A stretch of 64,000 nucleotides of DNA from Magicicada septendecula (Eukaryota; Arthropoda; Insecta; Hemiptera; Cicadidae). How positions within the stretch are numbered: position 1 is the stretch's first letter; every line of letters begins with the position of its first letter. Shown here one piece after another: positions 23,497 to 34,944 of the stretch. A program made the position numbers and the translations under genes. The stretch is from the NCBI GenBank assembly GCA_034769895.1, contig CM068367.1, positions 110,716,654-110,780,653 on the forward strand. The letters run 5' to 3'. Below the pieces are notes generated by a model. That model was not told the DNA's origin. It ran no database searches and saw only the letters and a list, made by a program, of their open reading frames with translations.

Positions 23497-24519
23497 AGCT
23501 TTAGACATGAGAATACGACTGGCGTTTATGGAATGCATTCCGAGTCGGTTGTTCGAATCATACTGGCGACAGAACTAATTTTTGAGTAAGGTACAATTCG
23601 CTTTCCAACAATTGTTAGCGCTAATAATAAGTACTAATACAGTAAGCGGAATATATTAAAATCTTTCATATTTCTCCTGAAGACCTTTACCCAGGCAATG
23701 GTGGATGGACATATTTTATAATTATTTGGGACTACTTTTGATCTTCTTACGTTCAAGTTCGGCATATCAATTCAAGCCTGACTCTGAAACTTGATTCAAG
23801 ATTCTTTATAATTTTCATGTAGCATTTCTCACGTTAAGGTTTCCCTCTAATACCGCGTTGGTATAAATTTTGAGGTTAACAATTTTGAAGCACCAGGCAT
23901 AACCAACCGCCAGTTACTGATCGTTTATCGTCTTGCACATTCGTGGAATTCTCTTCAGCTTCAACGCCCTTTAATTTATAACAAAAAAAAAAATTTTCGA
24001 AAAGTTTTATTTTATAATCTGCAGTAAGGAATGTCGCTGAAAGCAATAACGAAGGGTGTATGTGTGGAAAACATATTTTGTAAGGGACAAAAGGGGAACG
24101 AGCAAGCAAGCTGTAGTGACGGACAGGTCATAAATTTCGTAGGCAGCTGCGACGCGTACCCTGTTAACAGAGTTCACTGCTCCCGGTACGTAGAACACCA
24201 GTTTTTTGTGAAAACACGTTGATTCCATAGGAAACTACATACAATGTGTACAGAGCCATTAAAGGAGAAAAGGCTTAACAATGGTCAAGCATACATGGGT
24301 ACGCCAGCTGTCAGGAGAAAGCGACGAAGGGTAGATTGATTTGAAGGACTCCAGCGGTCGATGACAGGGTTTTGACCTTACTTGGAAACGAAAGCGCAGA
24401 GAGTACGTCCAAACTCAAGAATGGGGTGTTGCCTGGCAACTAAAAGAAAAAACCAACTTTCAAAAAAGGGTAGGCGAGGCCCTTGAACAACAATAGATAA
24501 TAACGGCAGAGCGACGAAG
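23497..24519. other. No recognised feature
   Basis: Short open stretches on both strands around 23876-24228 overlap one another and have no domain. Confidence 0.35.
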
Positions 24520-24960
24520 TTAAGAAACAATGAAAATGGAAGAGAAACTCAGAGTTGTCACTGAAGATTTTAGAAAAAACGACAGATAAAATTTATTGCT
24601 GCGTTGTCTGGAAATGTCAACGACCTCAAAATACGAAGCAAGGGAAGAATCTGGTGGGGAACCAGAAGCCCTATCAGAGAACGCCTTTGAAAAGATGGGT
24701 GGTATTTGGACTTGGAGGGAAAAATATGAAACCAATAAGGACACGGCGTCGTTGGAATCAGGAGTCTGGTGGGAGATTTGGTAAGGAAAATATAGGAAGG
24801 AGACAGAAACGCGCTCAAAGAGTTCGAACAAAATTTCGGACGCGATCGAAGTGAAGTCGGTGACGAGAGAAATTAGCATTTTATCGAACTTAGAATAATT
24901 CGATACACAGTGTGAGAAGGTAGTTTTCGAACTTATAACAAAAATTAATACAGTCATTAC
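24520..24960. other. Unrecognised open region on both strands
   Basis: Minus strand 24520-24957 is open for 145 codons (serine- and phenylalanine-rich). The plus strand carries charged peptides in adjacent frames, for example MEEKLRVVTEDFRKNDR and EVKSVTREISILSNLE, which look like a decayed, coiled-coil-prone protein broken by at least two frame changes. I do not recognise either. The plus reading is the more protein-like; it may be an old element ORF1 or gag-like relic. Confidence 0.3.
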
Positions 24961-25695
24961 AAGCGAACGAACTATGAAGTAGAGTCACACTATTAGCCTA
25001 CCAGTGAACATTAACTGAAACAGATAGTAATCAGACAATAATGTAATTTCAGTGTATAAAAAAAACACTTTACAACAATAACTTTTAAGAACGATTAACA
25101 ACACAAACTACATTCATGAACACTTAATAACCAGACATACCGCAACAAAGGTGCGTGATATTAATTCAGATTTGATGTACAACAGAGAATGCTAACTTTT
25201 ATTCATAAATTATAATCCGAATGCGTGGAGTTGGTGAGTGAAGTGTCTGTGAGTGACATCGTGGAATTCATCCAGTGCCATCTATCATCTGGAGGAGTTA
25301 TCTGCACGATTCTAGAACGATCGACATGGGAGAATCATCACCGCAACTACCGAGTGATTGGATATTCGAATACCAAGTATAGTAAAACATGTCTTAATTA
25401 ATTTAGATCCACTGTCTGTCATCTCAAAGAATCCACACACAATAAAATTCAATAAAGTAATCGTAAAGGAATTAAAGAAATCGATTCTAAAGTTTGTGTA
25501 GAAGTAAAATTATCATTGTTTATCAGTTTTGGAGTAATGTTTATTTCCAAGTTCTAAATGAATCCGTAATTACAAAATATAGTAACAACTTAAGAGATAT
25601 TCATATTAAGAATTTATAAGATGAAGCTAAACATTATAAGTTATTTAAGTACTAAACGCAACCGATGAATGATCATTAATATGCAACCATTAGAT
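24961..25695. other. No recognised feature
   Basis: Nothing seen. Confidence 0.35.
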
Positions 25696-25900
25696 TGAGT
25701 TTGGATAATTAATTTTATTAATGTATTATTTTGATAGTTACAATTTAATGAGTATTCAATTTTATTAATGTATTATTGTTTGATATTTACGATTTAGCCA
25801 TGAGTATTAAATTTTGGTAATGTGTTAATTTTATATATTTACAAGTACTAATGAGTACGTAGAATTTTGTGCTATTTTAATATTTACAAGTAATAGCAAA
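25696..25900. repeat. Degenerate minisatellite, period about 52
   Basis: ATGAGTA recurs at 25748, 25800 and 25851, each followed by an AATTTT-TTAATGT-ATTTAC-like unit; a partial unit precedes the first. Roughly four diverged copies. Confidence 0.65.
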
Positions 25901-26273
25901 CTAATGTGAATAAATTTAAGAGTTATCAGTAGAAATGAGCATTTATTATTATATTTTAACCCTGAGATAAAGAGAATACACAGTAATTTAATGTTAAAAT
26001 TATTGTTAAATTGACGCACACAACGTCGGGCATATTTTAATGTTAAATTGGCGTCCATCGCTGGGCGTAAACGGGAACAACTCATTTTAATGTTAAATAA
26101 AATTACGATTAGTTAATTTAGAAATGACTGGTTAATGTACGTTCGGTCTTTTTGATTATTCAACCTGAGTCTCTCCTTTACCACAGAAAACTGTATCAAG
26201 ACCGAATTCCTCTTGATTCACTTGAGTAATTTCATTGCTTCGCCACTTAAAAATAACTTAAAACACTTACAAA
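25901..26273. other. No recognised feature
   Basis: ATTTTAATGTTAAAT occurs three times between 25988 and 26100 as an irregular repeat. Confidence 0.35.
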
Positions 26274-26450
26274 CAGAATTATCACTGTTGCACACCACTA
26301 TAGAAAAATTATTCCGATTAGCGCTTTCAGATCTTTTCCGATCTGACGATGAGCTGAGAAGCTTGAAAGCGCTAATCGGAATAATTTTTCTATAGTGGTG
26401 TGCAACAGTGATATTCTATTTGTGATTATAACCACTAAACAACTTTCTTA
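26274..26450. repeat. Foldback element 4 (CTGACGA type), copy 1
   Basis: Arms 26274-26328 and 26365-26417 are near-perfect inverted repeats (for example cactgttgcacaccactat / atagtggtgtgcaacagtg). Sequence to about 26450 (gtgattataaccactaa) matches, inverted, the outer left flank of the sister copy at 50291. The left arm has lost part of its hammerhead core; the right-hand one is complete. Confidence 0.85.
26336..26381 (+). ncRNA. Hammerhead-ribozyme-like motif in foldback 4
   Basis: Stem I TTCCGAT/ATCGGAA (26336-26342 with 26375-26381, seven pairs), core CTGACGA (26343-26349), stem II GAGCT/AGCTT with a GAGA tetraloop (26351-26364), GAAA (26365-26368), stem III AGC/GCT, cleavage base A26374 (CUA fits NUH). 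All core positions satisfy the hammerhead consensus. Stem III is the palindrome AGCGCT, which cannot loop as a monomer but would pair in a dimer. Confidence 0.7.
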
Positions 26451-27352
26451 ATTAAAACACTTAAAAAACAAGTACACATTTTATACGTATATGTGATTTA
26501 CGTAAATATAACGCCCATTACAGTAAAAGAATACAGAACAAAATTGAAATTACTATGTAAAGGAACAGTTGGTTAATTTTCAACAATTATTTTTTGTTTC
26601 CTTTTTAAAACAGCTTACTCATAAAAACTGTACACATAGATGAAACTGCTAACTGGTCCAACTTGACTGTTTGTTGTTGTGAATGGTCATTGTTCTTTGC
26701 CATTATTAGTGTTCAAACGAAAAACAAAATATTCACTTCAAATGTAGAGCAGTACATTACTGAAGAGCGGCTATTTATACAATGTTTTCTGTACCATAGA
26801 CTTTGACGCTTTTGCTCTGTATTTTTTTCCCTGAGGCGCTTATATCCAGCACCTCCCCACTGAATCCACCATTGTTAGAGAATAAGCAGGCGATAAGGAG
26901 AGGATTATGTAGGCAGTTGTCTTGGTGTTACACTGTTGATTTGATAATGGTGTAGCAATCGAAACTCGTCGATGAAAGTGAGTGATTTGTTAAACGCTAT
27001 AACGATAAAACATTTTTATAACTGTATAACTAACGACTAGCAACAAGTGTATTATGAATAAAAAGTTATATTATTTTTATTTTGTTCTTTTGAATTATGC
27101 AGGTTTCACAGCAGATTTCTTTTTTCTTAGCACAAAGAAGTATTATTTACGCTAAAATTCCTGCAAATTATTTACAATATTTACACAATAATAGTAAGAA
27201 CTGTCTTATAGTTGCTTATTTATGTCAGAACTATCATATAATATTTAAGACTAAACGGACAAAGCATTTACGATAAAAGAAATTCATCAGATTAAAAAAA
27301 TAAGAAATAAAATATGCTAGCACGGTAGAAAGTGCGGGAGAGGTCGTGAGAC
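26451..27352. other. No recognised feature
   Basis: AT-rich, nothing matched. Confidence 0.35.
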
Positions 27353-27520
27353 AATATCAATAATACATTTATAAAAATGGAAAATCAGCATGTCAGGAAC
27401 ACGCCGGCAAGCCAACGATATCTAGGTGGCTGTTTTGTACATAACGATTCGCAATAAATTCCTTCCAACAGAGTATATCTGAATACGTAAACCGTTTATG
27501 TCTCTCTGCAGCAAAAAATA
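27353..27520 (+). repeat. R3 repeat, copy 2
   Basis: Partner of 16137-16300. Confidence 0.7.
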
Positions 27521-27882
27521 TTCTGCCGTCGTCGTCGTCGTCCGTCCTGCAGAATAAGAAGAAGAAAGGAAATAACAATAAATTTACTTTTACGTTAAAA
27601 TGAAATTACAGACAATATTTATGCTTTCCCGCACAACAGAATGTTTGGTTTTTGACTATTAAATCGGCATACCTTGGAATGAATATATCACGGCCGTTTT
27701 CTTATTTCAAAATTTTGTTTTTGCCTTTTTAAATTTTTAAGCAGACGAGGAAAGTAGTGACCGAGGGCAAAAGACAAAGACTGAGGGATGAGTAAAGTTT
27801 ATTTTATTCTGCTCTAAGGCTTTCACGGCCGATGTCAGTGTTATTATAACGAGCGTTGGGCGGTGGTCTCTAGGCTGTAAAA

Positions 27883-27923
27883 CCAGACGTTTCGGCCTCA
27901 CCATCGACGGCCATCTTCAATGG
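27883..27923 (-). ncRNA. Hammerhead-like motif, left arm of foldback 5
   Basis: Minus strand: stem I CCA/TGG, TTGAAGA (first core base T instead of C), stem II GGCC/GGCC-based, GAAA, ACGT, C. Confidence 0.45.
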
Positions 27924-28045
27924 ACAAACGTTTTGGCAGTTGTTCGACAATTAACCCAGTACTGAGGCACAAACTAACATAGAAACATAACATGGTTTGT
28001 GCCTCAGTACTGGGGTTATTTGGCGAACAACTGGCAAAACGTTCT

Positions 28046-28085
28046 GCACTGAAGATGGCCTCCGATTGTGAGGAGAAACGTTTGA
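28046..28085 (+). ncRNA. Hammerhead-like motif, right arm of foldback 5
   Basis: CTGAAGA (28049-28055), stem II CCTC/GAGG, GAAA (28075-28078), ACGT-like stem III, short stem I CA/TG. Weaker than the 1488 copy. Confidence 0.45.
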
Positions 28086-28142
28086 TTCTATCACCAAGAG
28101 ACTACAGTCTAACAGCACGGTTAACGCTCGTTCTAATAACAT

Positions 28143-28802
28143 TAATTAGATTTCTTTCAGAAGAACAATAATCAACAAGAACACTTGAGGACGCAGTTTT
28201 GAAAGTGAAATACACCCTAACAGAAAATTTAGCACGAAACGTTTGCATTTTACAAACTAAACGTTTATAATAAACTATCGAGTGAGGAATCTTTTGACGT
28301 TGGCAGTCACTTCTCTAGTATTGATACAGCGGTTGATAGTTACAGTGAAACCTCTTGCCAAAGATGACGGACGTCTCAGAATTTCCCATTAATTTTGATC
28401 CTATGTATTAACTTTATGACGAATAGTTTTAAATATTTAGTGCGTAAAAGTACAGGAGTGTACAGGCCGTAGCCTGTCCAGAGTGTACACCTGTAAGTCC
28501 TACGACCTATCCGGTGTTTAACACTATACAGTTGCCTTGGGTACATGGACAGAAGTGTATTTATTTTATATTACTTGTAACGTTGCATTTTATATATATA
28601 TATATATATATATATGTTTGAGTCTCCCAGGACAGTAGCTTTTTAGCACACACACACAGTAAATGGCCATAAAATAATTTTACTATTTTTAACAATAAAC
28701 GTCTAAGTGAAATTTCATAATAAATAATTAAAATAATTACATAAATTAAAATTATTATTTTAATAATAAAATTATTATATTTCTAATAATAATTGTCTTA
28801 TT
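28143..28802. other. No gene; (TA)n run at 28592-28614
   Basis: AT-rich. A TA microsatellite of about 11 units lies at 28592-28614. Confidence 0.4.
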
Positions 28803-29000
28803 ACAAAAATAATCATCATCTTCATAACACGGCATGGGCAAGATGCTGCCTGTTTTTCCTTCAAGGATTATCCAGCCATCTGTTCCCGGGTCTACCCACT
28901 CACCTGTGTCCTATAGGTTATTTCCAGACTTACTTGGCCAGTCTTGAATCCGACATATTTTCTAAGCGTCCTTTCCACGCTTGTTTGTAACTTTTTAATC
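28803..29000 (-). mobile_element. LINE 3' end fragment
   Basis: Minus-strand translation contains WKGRLENMSDSRLAK and VGRPGNRWLDN, the degenerate C-terminal tail (xRLPK ... GRPRxRWxD) of the LINE families in this window, ending in a GATGATGATT tail. Contains stops. Confidence 0.6.
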
Positions 29001-29123
29001 ATTAATACAAGTAATTAATGCTTGATGCCTTTACTTGGTGAAAATCCATTGTAAATTATATTAAAAAATAAAACAATAAAATAGTTTTAGTGATTTTCAC
29101 TCGTAATTTATTAAAATTATAAT

Positions 29124-29165
29124 CCATGACAGCTGTTTCGGCAGCACAGTGCCTTCATCAGATGG
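29124..29165 (-). ncRNA. Hammerhead ribozyme, PLE type
   Basis: Minus strand: stem I CCAT/ATGG, core CTGATGA (29161-29155), stem II GGCA/TGCC, GAAA (29139-29136), stem III ACAGCTGT (two-pair hairpin with AGCT loop, or full palindrome in a dimer), cleavage base C at 29128 (GUC triplet). All invariant residues of a type I hammerhead are present, and it sits at the PLE 3' end where such ribozymes are known to occur. Confidence 0.82.
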
Positions 29166-29306
29166 TGTAAGCTGACTAATTTTCGTACAATATAATACAG
29201 AATATAAGATATAAGGCAAGTGCTATTGTTTAGAGAGCGATAGTAATCTCGTGTCAATAAGATTTAATACACATTACACAAACATATAACATAACATAAA
29301 CCAAGT

Positions 29307-29672
29307 CTATTTATACAAATTAAGCAAAGGCGAGCTATTTAGATCTAACTGATCATTTAATAATACATTTAAATATTTGTGTTTATTAATTTCAAGGGTT
29401 TCTAATAAATCAAGCTTTGGACCCTTATCAGATAAATGTAAAATTTTAAAATTGTCATTATAACTATGGTCTTTTTCTAACAGGTGATTTGCATAATTTG
29501 ATTTGCCATCATTATATCTAAAACTATAATTGTGACCATACATTCTTTTTTCGAAAGATCGACCTGTTTGTCCAATATAGACTTTATTACAAGAACCACA
29601 GGATAATTTGTATACACCAGACTTTTGCAGTTTATCTGTTTTACTCTTATTATTTTTAATATATTTTCCCAA
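29307..29672 (-). CDS. PLE GIY-YIG endonuclease domain (partial ORF)
   Basis: 121 codons from an internal Met. SGVYKLSCGSCNKVYIGQTGRSFEKRMYGH holds the GVYKLSC and VYIGQTGRS motifs, and SNYANHLLEKDHS supplies the conserved NYANHL helix. It belongs to the C-terminal nuclease of Penelope-like retroelements, which nicks target DNA before reverse transcription. The frame is open upstream of the Met, so the real domain is a continuation of the reverse-transcriptase ORF rather than a separate gene. Ends in LLNLYK at the PLE stop. Confidence 0.85.
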   Translation of the reverse strand: MGKYIKNNKSKTDKLQKSGVYKLSCGSCNKVYIGQTGRSFEKRMYGHNYSFRYNDGKSNYANHLLEKDHSYNDNFKILHLSDKGPKLDLLETLEINKHKYLNVLLNDQLDLNSSPLLNLYK

Positions 29673-29883
29673 TGAAGACTGCGTCTTAAAAGCTATATTT
29701 ACATTATTTTGTGTGAAATATTTACCAATATTATCAGAAGCAGAACCTATGTAAGTGAGAGTGTGATATCTTTTAATCTGTGTTGAGGGAGGGTAAACTA
29801 GTTTTAAAGCTTGTGAATAAAATTTTTTATTTAACAGGTGATCTATGAGGCTAGGTTGGTAACCATTGTTGACAGCTATTTGT

Positions 29884-30231
29884 TTAATAATGTTCTAATT
29901 GGAAATTTGAGTCTGATAACGGAATACTAACTAGTCTGTGGATAAAACTGTGAAAAGCGGCCAATTTATGTGAGTATGGATGTGTGGAAGTATTGTGTAT
30001 TGTCATATCTGTATGTGTAGGCTTATGAAAAATACCGAAGTTTAATTTATTATTGCATTTTGTTATTGTAAGGTCCAAAAAATTGATGCTATTGTTATCT
30101 TCTAATTCTATGGTAAAGTTAATATTTTTGTGTAAATTGTTAATAAAATTAAGAAAGATCTGTAATTGTCTACGTGTACCTAGAAAAATTGCTAAAATAT
30201 CGTCCACATATCTATACCAAAAAATAAACAA
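29884..30231 (-). CDS. PLE reverse transcriptase, C-terminal part (partial ORF)
   Basis: Contains FWYRYVDDILAIF, the catalytic YVDD motif (residues 8-11 of the open stretch), then INFLDLTI and HKPTHTDMTIH, both standard downstream blocks of Penelope reverse transcriptases. The upstream fingers and palm are missing. Stops at about 29884 because of a frameshift; the correct linker continues in another frame. Reverse transcriptase of a retroelement relic, not a host gene. Confidence 0.85.
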   Translation of the reverse strand: MFIFWYRYVDDILAIFLGTRRQLQIFLNFINNLHKNINFTIELEDNNSINFLDLTITKCNNKLNFGIFHKPTHTDMTIHNTSTHPYSHKLAAFHSFIHRLVSIPLSDSNFQLEHY

Positions 30232-30245
30232 TTTGAAATAAGATG

Positions 30246-31749
30246 AAACTGTTAAATTTATTTTAGTGTCCTTTACATTCTGAGATCCCGACGATCCTGT
30301 TAATGTCCTCTTGACTGGTCCTTCGTGTAGCCACTTTGTGTAATAAGTGAATGAGGGAAACAGGGTTCAGTTAACATTGGCCCTGAAATTTCATTTATTT
30401 TGTGAAGGAAACAACGTTACTCTGCTAGTCTTCCCTTTATTATACACAATCCTGTTGCACCTACCAGCTTGTTTCATACAATCCCCCCTTCCCCGCCACT
30501 CACGTGTACGCAATAAAGTCAGATTATTTCAAACGTGATTAAAGAGGTTGATCGGCTAATTAAACTTTTCTTCTTTAATTATTTCGTTTTTAAATTTGTA
30601 CTAAAATCGCAGTTTCCCCATAAAATTGGGTACTTAGAAATCAAGATATTTCTCAGAATTCGAAATGATAAATTTTGGTAACAGTAAAACTAGGTTGAAT
30701 ACGAGAAACGTATTCATTGTTATAAGTTAGTTCTGTACAGTAAAATTCCAGGTAGTTCTACAGACAAGTTGACGTGCAGTATGAAAACTACATATGATGA
30801 GCGACCATTTAATAGAATGAATTATTCTTGGAAACCCTGCTTCAAATCAGCACCAAGCTCTACACCTACTGTACATCAGTTATAATAGGTTTACTCGTGT
30901 CAAAGACACACATTTGTGCAGTACTTATTCACATTTCTGTTCCTATTTTGTTGATTCTGAGAATTTTGTTTAGAATACACCACGTATCTGTCTGTGTAAA
31001 TTCATTTTGTCAACGGGCAGTGAAGTGTTGAAGGTGAAAGAGGGTGAAGGGGGTTCAGTGAACTGTTAACTCTATTTAGTGTACTTTACAGTACTGTACT
31101 GGCTAGTGTACTATAAATTAAACTTATCGAAAAAACTTAAAGTTAAACGTTATCAGGCCAAGAAATGGAAAAGAAGGTAAAATTAGCTTATGACATCGCA
31201 AAGACATATAGAATATTGCCGAACGTGGTGTCGATGTATTTATAAAACAAGGGAAATTTATGCATAGGTGCACGGCCGTATGAACAGAGGGATGCGCTCA
31301 ACAAAACGTCAGGAGGGTATATATTGTGGCCACCTATGTCCTATCAATATATTTACGTAGATGCACAGAAATAAGTGCTTAATACAACTGACATTCAGAT
31401 CTACCTTACACAAAGACTGACATATCTAGAATTAATGCAGCCTATAAAACGATGTCACAGAAATTTTACGATAATTTGTAAAATCCTGGTCACAAACGAA
31501 TTTTAAATTTAATGTAGATTTATAAATACTTTTTGTAGTGGCTCAGCGAATGTGGGGTTTCGGCACTGTTAACTCCCCCATGGATAAAAATAAGGAAATT
31601 TTAAAAATTAAAAAATTGTGTGCCGATAATAATGTATGCATATAAGTCGAATTAAATAACTGGGCTAATTAGTTATGCAATTACGAGCATTTTTAATTGC
31701 GATACTTTCGTTAATGGTCTTGCGAGTACGAAATCGTTCCGTTTAAACA
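30246..31749. other. No recognised feature
   Basis: AT-rich; nothing matched. Confidence 0.35.
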
Positions 31750-31970
31750 TTGCTAGTTGTCTGGTGGTTGAGAACTGTGTCAAATTTTTATCCTGGTTTA
31801 AAGTTATGTCTTCTTAGCGAACAGAAAATAAGTAGCGTTCAAATACGCATCATACAAAAATTAAATATATTAACCGGAAACAGAAGTAGAGAGCGACCTA
31901 AAAGAAGACGGAGCGACGTTTTTGGCGGAGACAGACCCTCAGTCTACATATAAGGCGAAGAAGAAGAGTT
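31750..31970 (+). mobile_element. Possible LINE 3' end remnant
   Basis: Open stretch ends RSRERPKRRRSDVFGGDRPSVYI followed by GCGAAGAAGAAGAG. The basic RP-rich end plus an (AAG)n-like tail is what the clearer LINE ends here show, but no GHxxRM motif or TSD supports it. Confidence 0.3.
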
Positions 31971-32099
31971 TGACAAACCTGTTAAACTAAGACCGATAAA
32001 AATTTTACAAACGAAAACACCAGAATCTCTTTCCGCGTACGCGTGATTTTTTTCCTTCATGGTATGCACGATGTGGTAAGAGCACAGTTATAAATACTC

Positions 32100-32370
32100 T
32101 CCCAACGCCCCTACTCTTGTTGTTCTACAGTTCACTGTTCTTAGATTTGCACTGCTACACGAGTGGATGTAATCTGATGTCGAGACAAAGCGTTGCGTTT
32201 GGCTGCAGACAATACTACCTCATAAATATGTATAATGCAAATCAAACGTGACGCAAAGACAAGAAGCTTTCAAAAACACGGTGCGATGACAGCTGTTTGA
32301 CAGGTAAGACGTGAACCGAACCAAAGACGCCACGTACACTTCCTGTGTGGAAACATCTTTAACGTAGTTC
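32100..32370 (+). repeat. R5 repeat, copy 1
   Basis: Matches 47690-47950 over about 270 bases: CATAAATATGTATAATGCAA, AGACAAGAAGCTTTCAAAAA, CAGCTGTTTGACAGGTAA and CACTTCCTGTG in order. Class unknown. Confidence 0.8.
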
Positions 32371-32448
32371 CCAAACTTTAATAATAACATCACTGTTTTT
32401 CGTCTTTTCATCAAGGCATCGAAGCACGTCTTTTAATTTCTTTTAACA

Positions 32449-32490
32449 CAAACGTTTCGTCCATACTGCGCTGAGGCGTCATCATCAGTG
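32449..32490 (-). ncRNA. Hammerhead-like remnant, left arm of foldback 6
   Basis: Minus strand: CTGATGA ... GAAACGTT with CA/TG stem I; stem II between them is not clear. Confidence 0.3.
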
Positions 32491-32928
32491 GGTCGACCGA
32501 GAAACAGGACAAAGTCTTGACCCACCCCTGTATACAGTAAGCTCCGCCCACATTGTTACAAACAAGGCCATAATTTACAACTAAGTGCCCTTCCAATAAT
32601 CCAAAAAGTTACAATTAATTATTAGTTTAGAAATTAAGACATAAAACAGAAAAGAAATATTTAATTATTTCACCATTTTTACAACACAAATGTTGTAATG
32701 TATTTATTATTATGATCCTGTCACCTTATTTAAAATGGGTTTCTAAACTCCCGGCAACTTGTAGTTATCGTCTGTTAATCTATGTTATAGCAGTTTATAG
32801 CTATAAGTTGTTGTAGGGCATACTTTATTATAAGTTATGGACTTGTTGTAACACTGCAGGTGAGGCTTACTGTATATATAGGGGTGGCTCAAAACTTTGT
32901 ACTCAGTCTCAGTGGAGCCACTGATAAT

Positions 32929-32958
32929 GCCTCAGCGTACTTTGGGCGAAACGTTTAG
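32929..32958 (+). ncRNA. Hammerhead-like remnant, right arm of foldback 6
   Basis: CTGATAA (32931-32937), stem II GCCT/GGGC, GAAA, ACGTT. The core has A for G at a conserved position. Confidence 0.35.
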
Positions 32959-32990
32959 TGTTACAAGAATTAAAAAGACGCGTTTTAAAA

Positions 32991-33355
32991 CGAATAAGAA
33001 TGTTGTTATCGTTAATGAAAATCACGGAAGGTTTACGAGCAATTACTCCAGACTTTATCCAGCACAATACAAAACTGCCTGCCCCCTTACATACTGTATT
33101 CGAATCTAGGATGTCATAGAGGAATGCATATTAAGTTAAATATAATTTGTCTACTGCCAATGATGCCCTCACTAAAGCTTATCAAACAAATGAAATAATG
33201 AATAATAGTTTGTTCTGGACGTCTGTTTAGCAAAAACGTTGACACGGAAACAAAAGCACGAAATAGTTTTTTATGTTAATACAAAAAAAAATCATAAAAT
33301 GTTAACACTTAATTTGCGAGAATGTGAAGAGCATCAAAGAACGTTCTTCGGTAGA
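32991..33355. other. No recognised feature
   Basis: Nothing seen. Confidence 0.35.
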
Positions 33356-33764
33356 CAAATAGCATAGACGAGCTATTGAAGCATGACGACATTGTAAGAG
33401 TCATAAAGGCTCAATTAATACAATGGCTAGGTCACCTAGAGCGGATGGATGATCAGCGTATGCCAAAGAAAATCCTGAGGGCGTAAGTCTATAAGAGGGG
33501 CCGACTTAGGATAACATGGTTGGATGATGTACTAGAAGATCTAAGTATAATGGATGTTAAGGGTTACACTAAGATGGCAATGGATACGAGACATTGGAGA
33601 AGATTGGTGTTGGAGCCATGACTCGTGTTGGGCTGTAGTGCTTAAAAGAAGAAGAAAAAGAAGAAGAAGAAGAAGAAGAAGAAGAAGAAGAAGAAGAAGA
33701 AGAAGAAGAAGAAGAAGAAGAAGAAGAAGAAGAAGAAGAAGAAGAAGAAGGAAGCCAAATAGCA
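33356..33764 (+). mobile_element. 5'-truncated LINE 3' end with (GAA)n tail and 9-base TSD
   Basis: Body 33365-33755 encodes [34 protein letters not shown], a stop, then RGRLRITWLDDVLEDL and HWRRLVLEP, the C-terminal tail of a LINE (related to 36859-37164). It ends with about 100 bases of (GAA)n. CAAATAGCA at 33356-33364 and 33756-33764 flanks it as a target-site duplication. Truncated by incomplete reverse transcription. Confidence 0.82.
33646..33750. repeat. (GAA)n microsatellite forming the LINE tail
   Basis: About 33 units, starting GAAGAAGAAAAAGAAG and ending just before the 3' TSD, so the array grew from the tail of the inserted LINE. Confidence 0.9.
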
Positions 33765-34570
<806 letters not shown>

Positions 34571-34891
34571 AAATGAAAAAGTTTTCTTTGGTGGCTATAA
34601 ATATGTAGTGTTATTTAGAAATCCGATTAAGATAACAACAGTTTCCAGATCCTAAACAAATACTGCAGTCGCCGCTGTCGACACACAGAGAGTCAAAACA
34701 CAGAATACATAACAAAACACACTACGAAATACGAAAACAACAGAAACTTGTTCATATCTATGACAGTTTTTTCTCGTTTTATTTTTTAATGTAACATATG
34801 TAATATATTTATCTTCTGGCATGTGTAAATAAAGGAAATTTTTGTTTTTCTCTTCTGTTGTATTTTAAAATAATATTGACTTTTCGTTTTT
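34571..34891. other. No recognised feature
   Basis: Nothing seen. Confidence 0.35.
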
Positions 34892-34944
34892 TGTAAAGAG
34901 ATACTGTATCTCTTTACAGTTGTAAAGAGATACAGTATCTCTTT
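34892..34944. repeat. Double perfect palindrome
   Basis: AAAGAGATACTGTATCTCTTT is itself a palindrome and is followed by its inverted twin AAAGAGATACAGTATCTCTTT, joined by ACAGTTGT. Either half, or both together, can form a cruciform. Confidence 0.85.

Larger units (their letters stand above)
27816..28142. repeat. Foldback element 5, two hammerhead-like arms
   Basis: Begins aaggctttcacggccg. Arms 27839-27975 and 27993-28142 are inverted (gcctcagtactggg versus cccagtactgaggc, both with a GAAACGT block). Spacer under 20 bases. Motifs diverge: minus 27883-27923 and plus 28046-28085. Confidence 0.8.
29100..30245 (-). mobile_element. Penelope-like element, 5'-truncated, with 3' hammerhead
   Basis: In transcription order (minus strand): end of the reverse transcriptase (30231-29884), a linker, GIY-YIG endonuclease (29672-29307), about 140 bases of non-coding DNA and a hammerhead motif (29165-29124). 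The 5' end is lost near 30245. One frameshift near 29886 separates the reverse transcriptase from the linker; otherwise frames are open. Best-preserved PLE in the window. Confidence 0.88.
32412..32990. repeat. Foldback element 6, long-spacer type
   Basis: Arms 32412-32597 and about 32830-32990 are inverted (for example cttactgtata blocks and GAAACGTTT-GTGTT with its complement), separated by about 230 bases of AT-rich DNA. Each arm carries a CTGAT(G/A)A ... GAAACGTT block pointing outward, related in layout to the other foldbacks but different in sequence. Confidence 0.7.
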
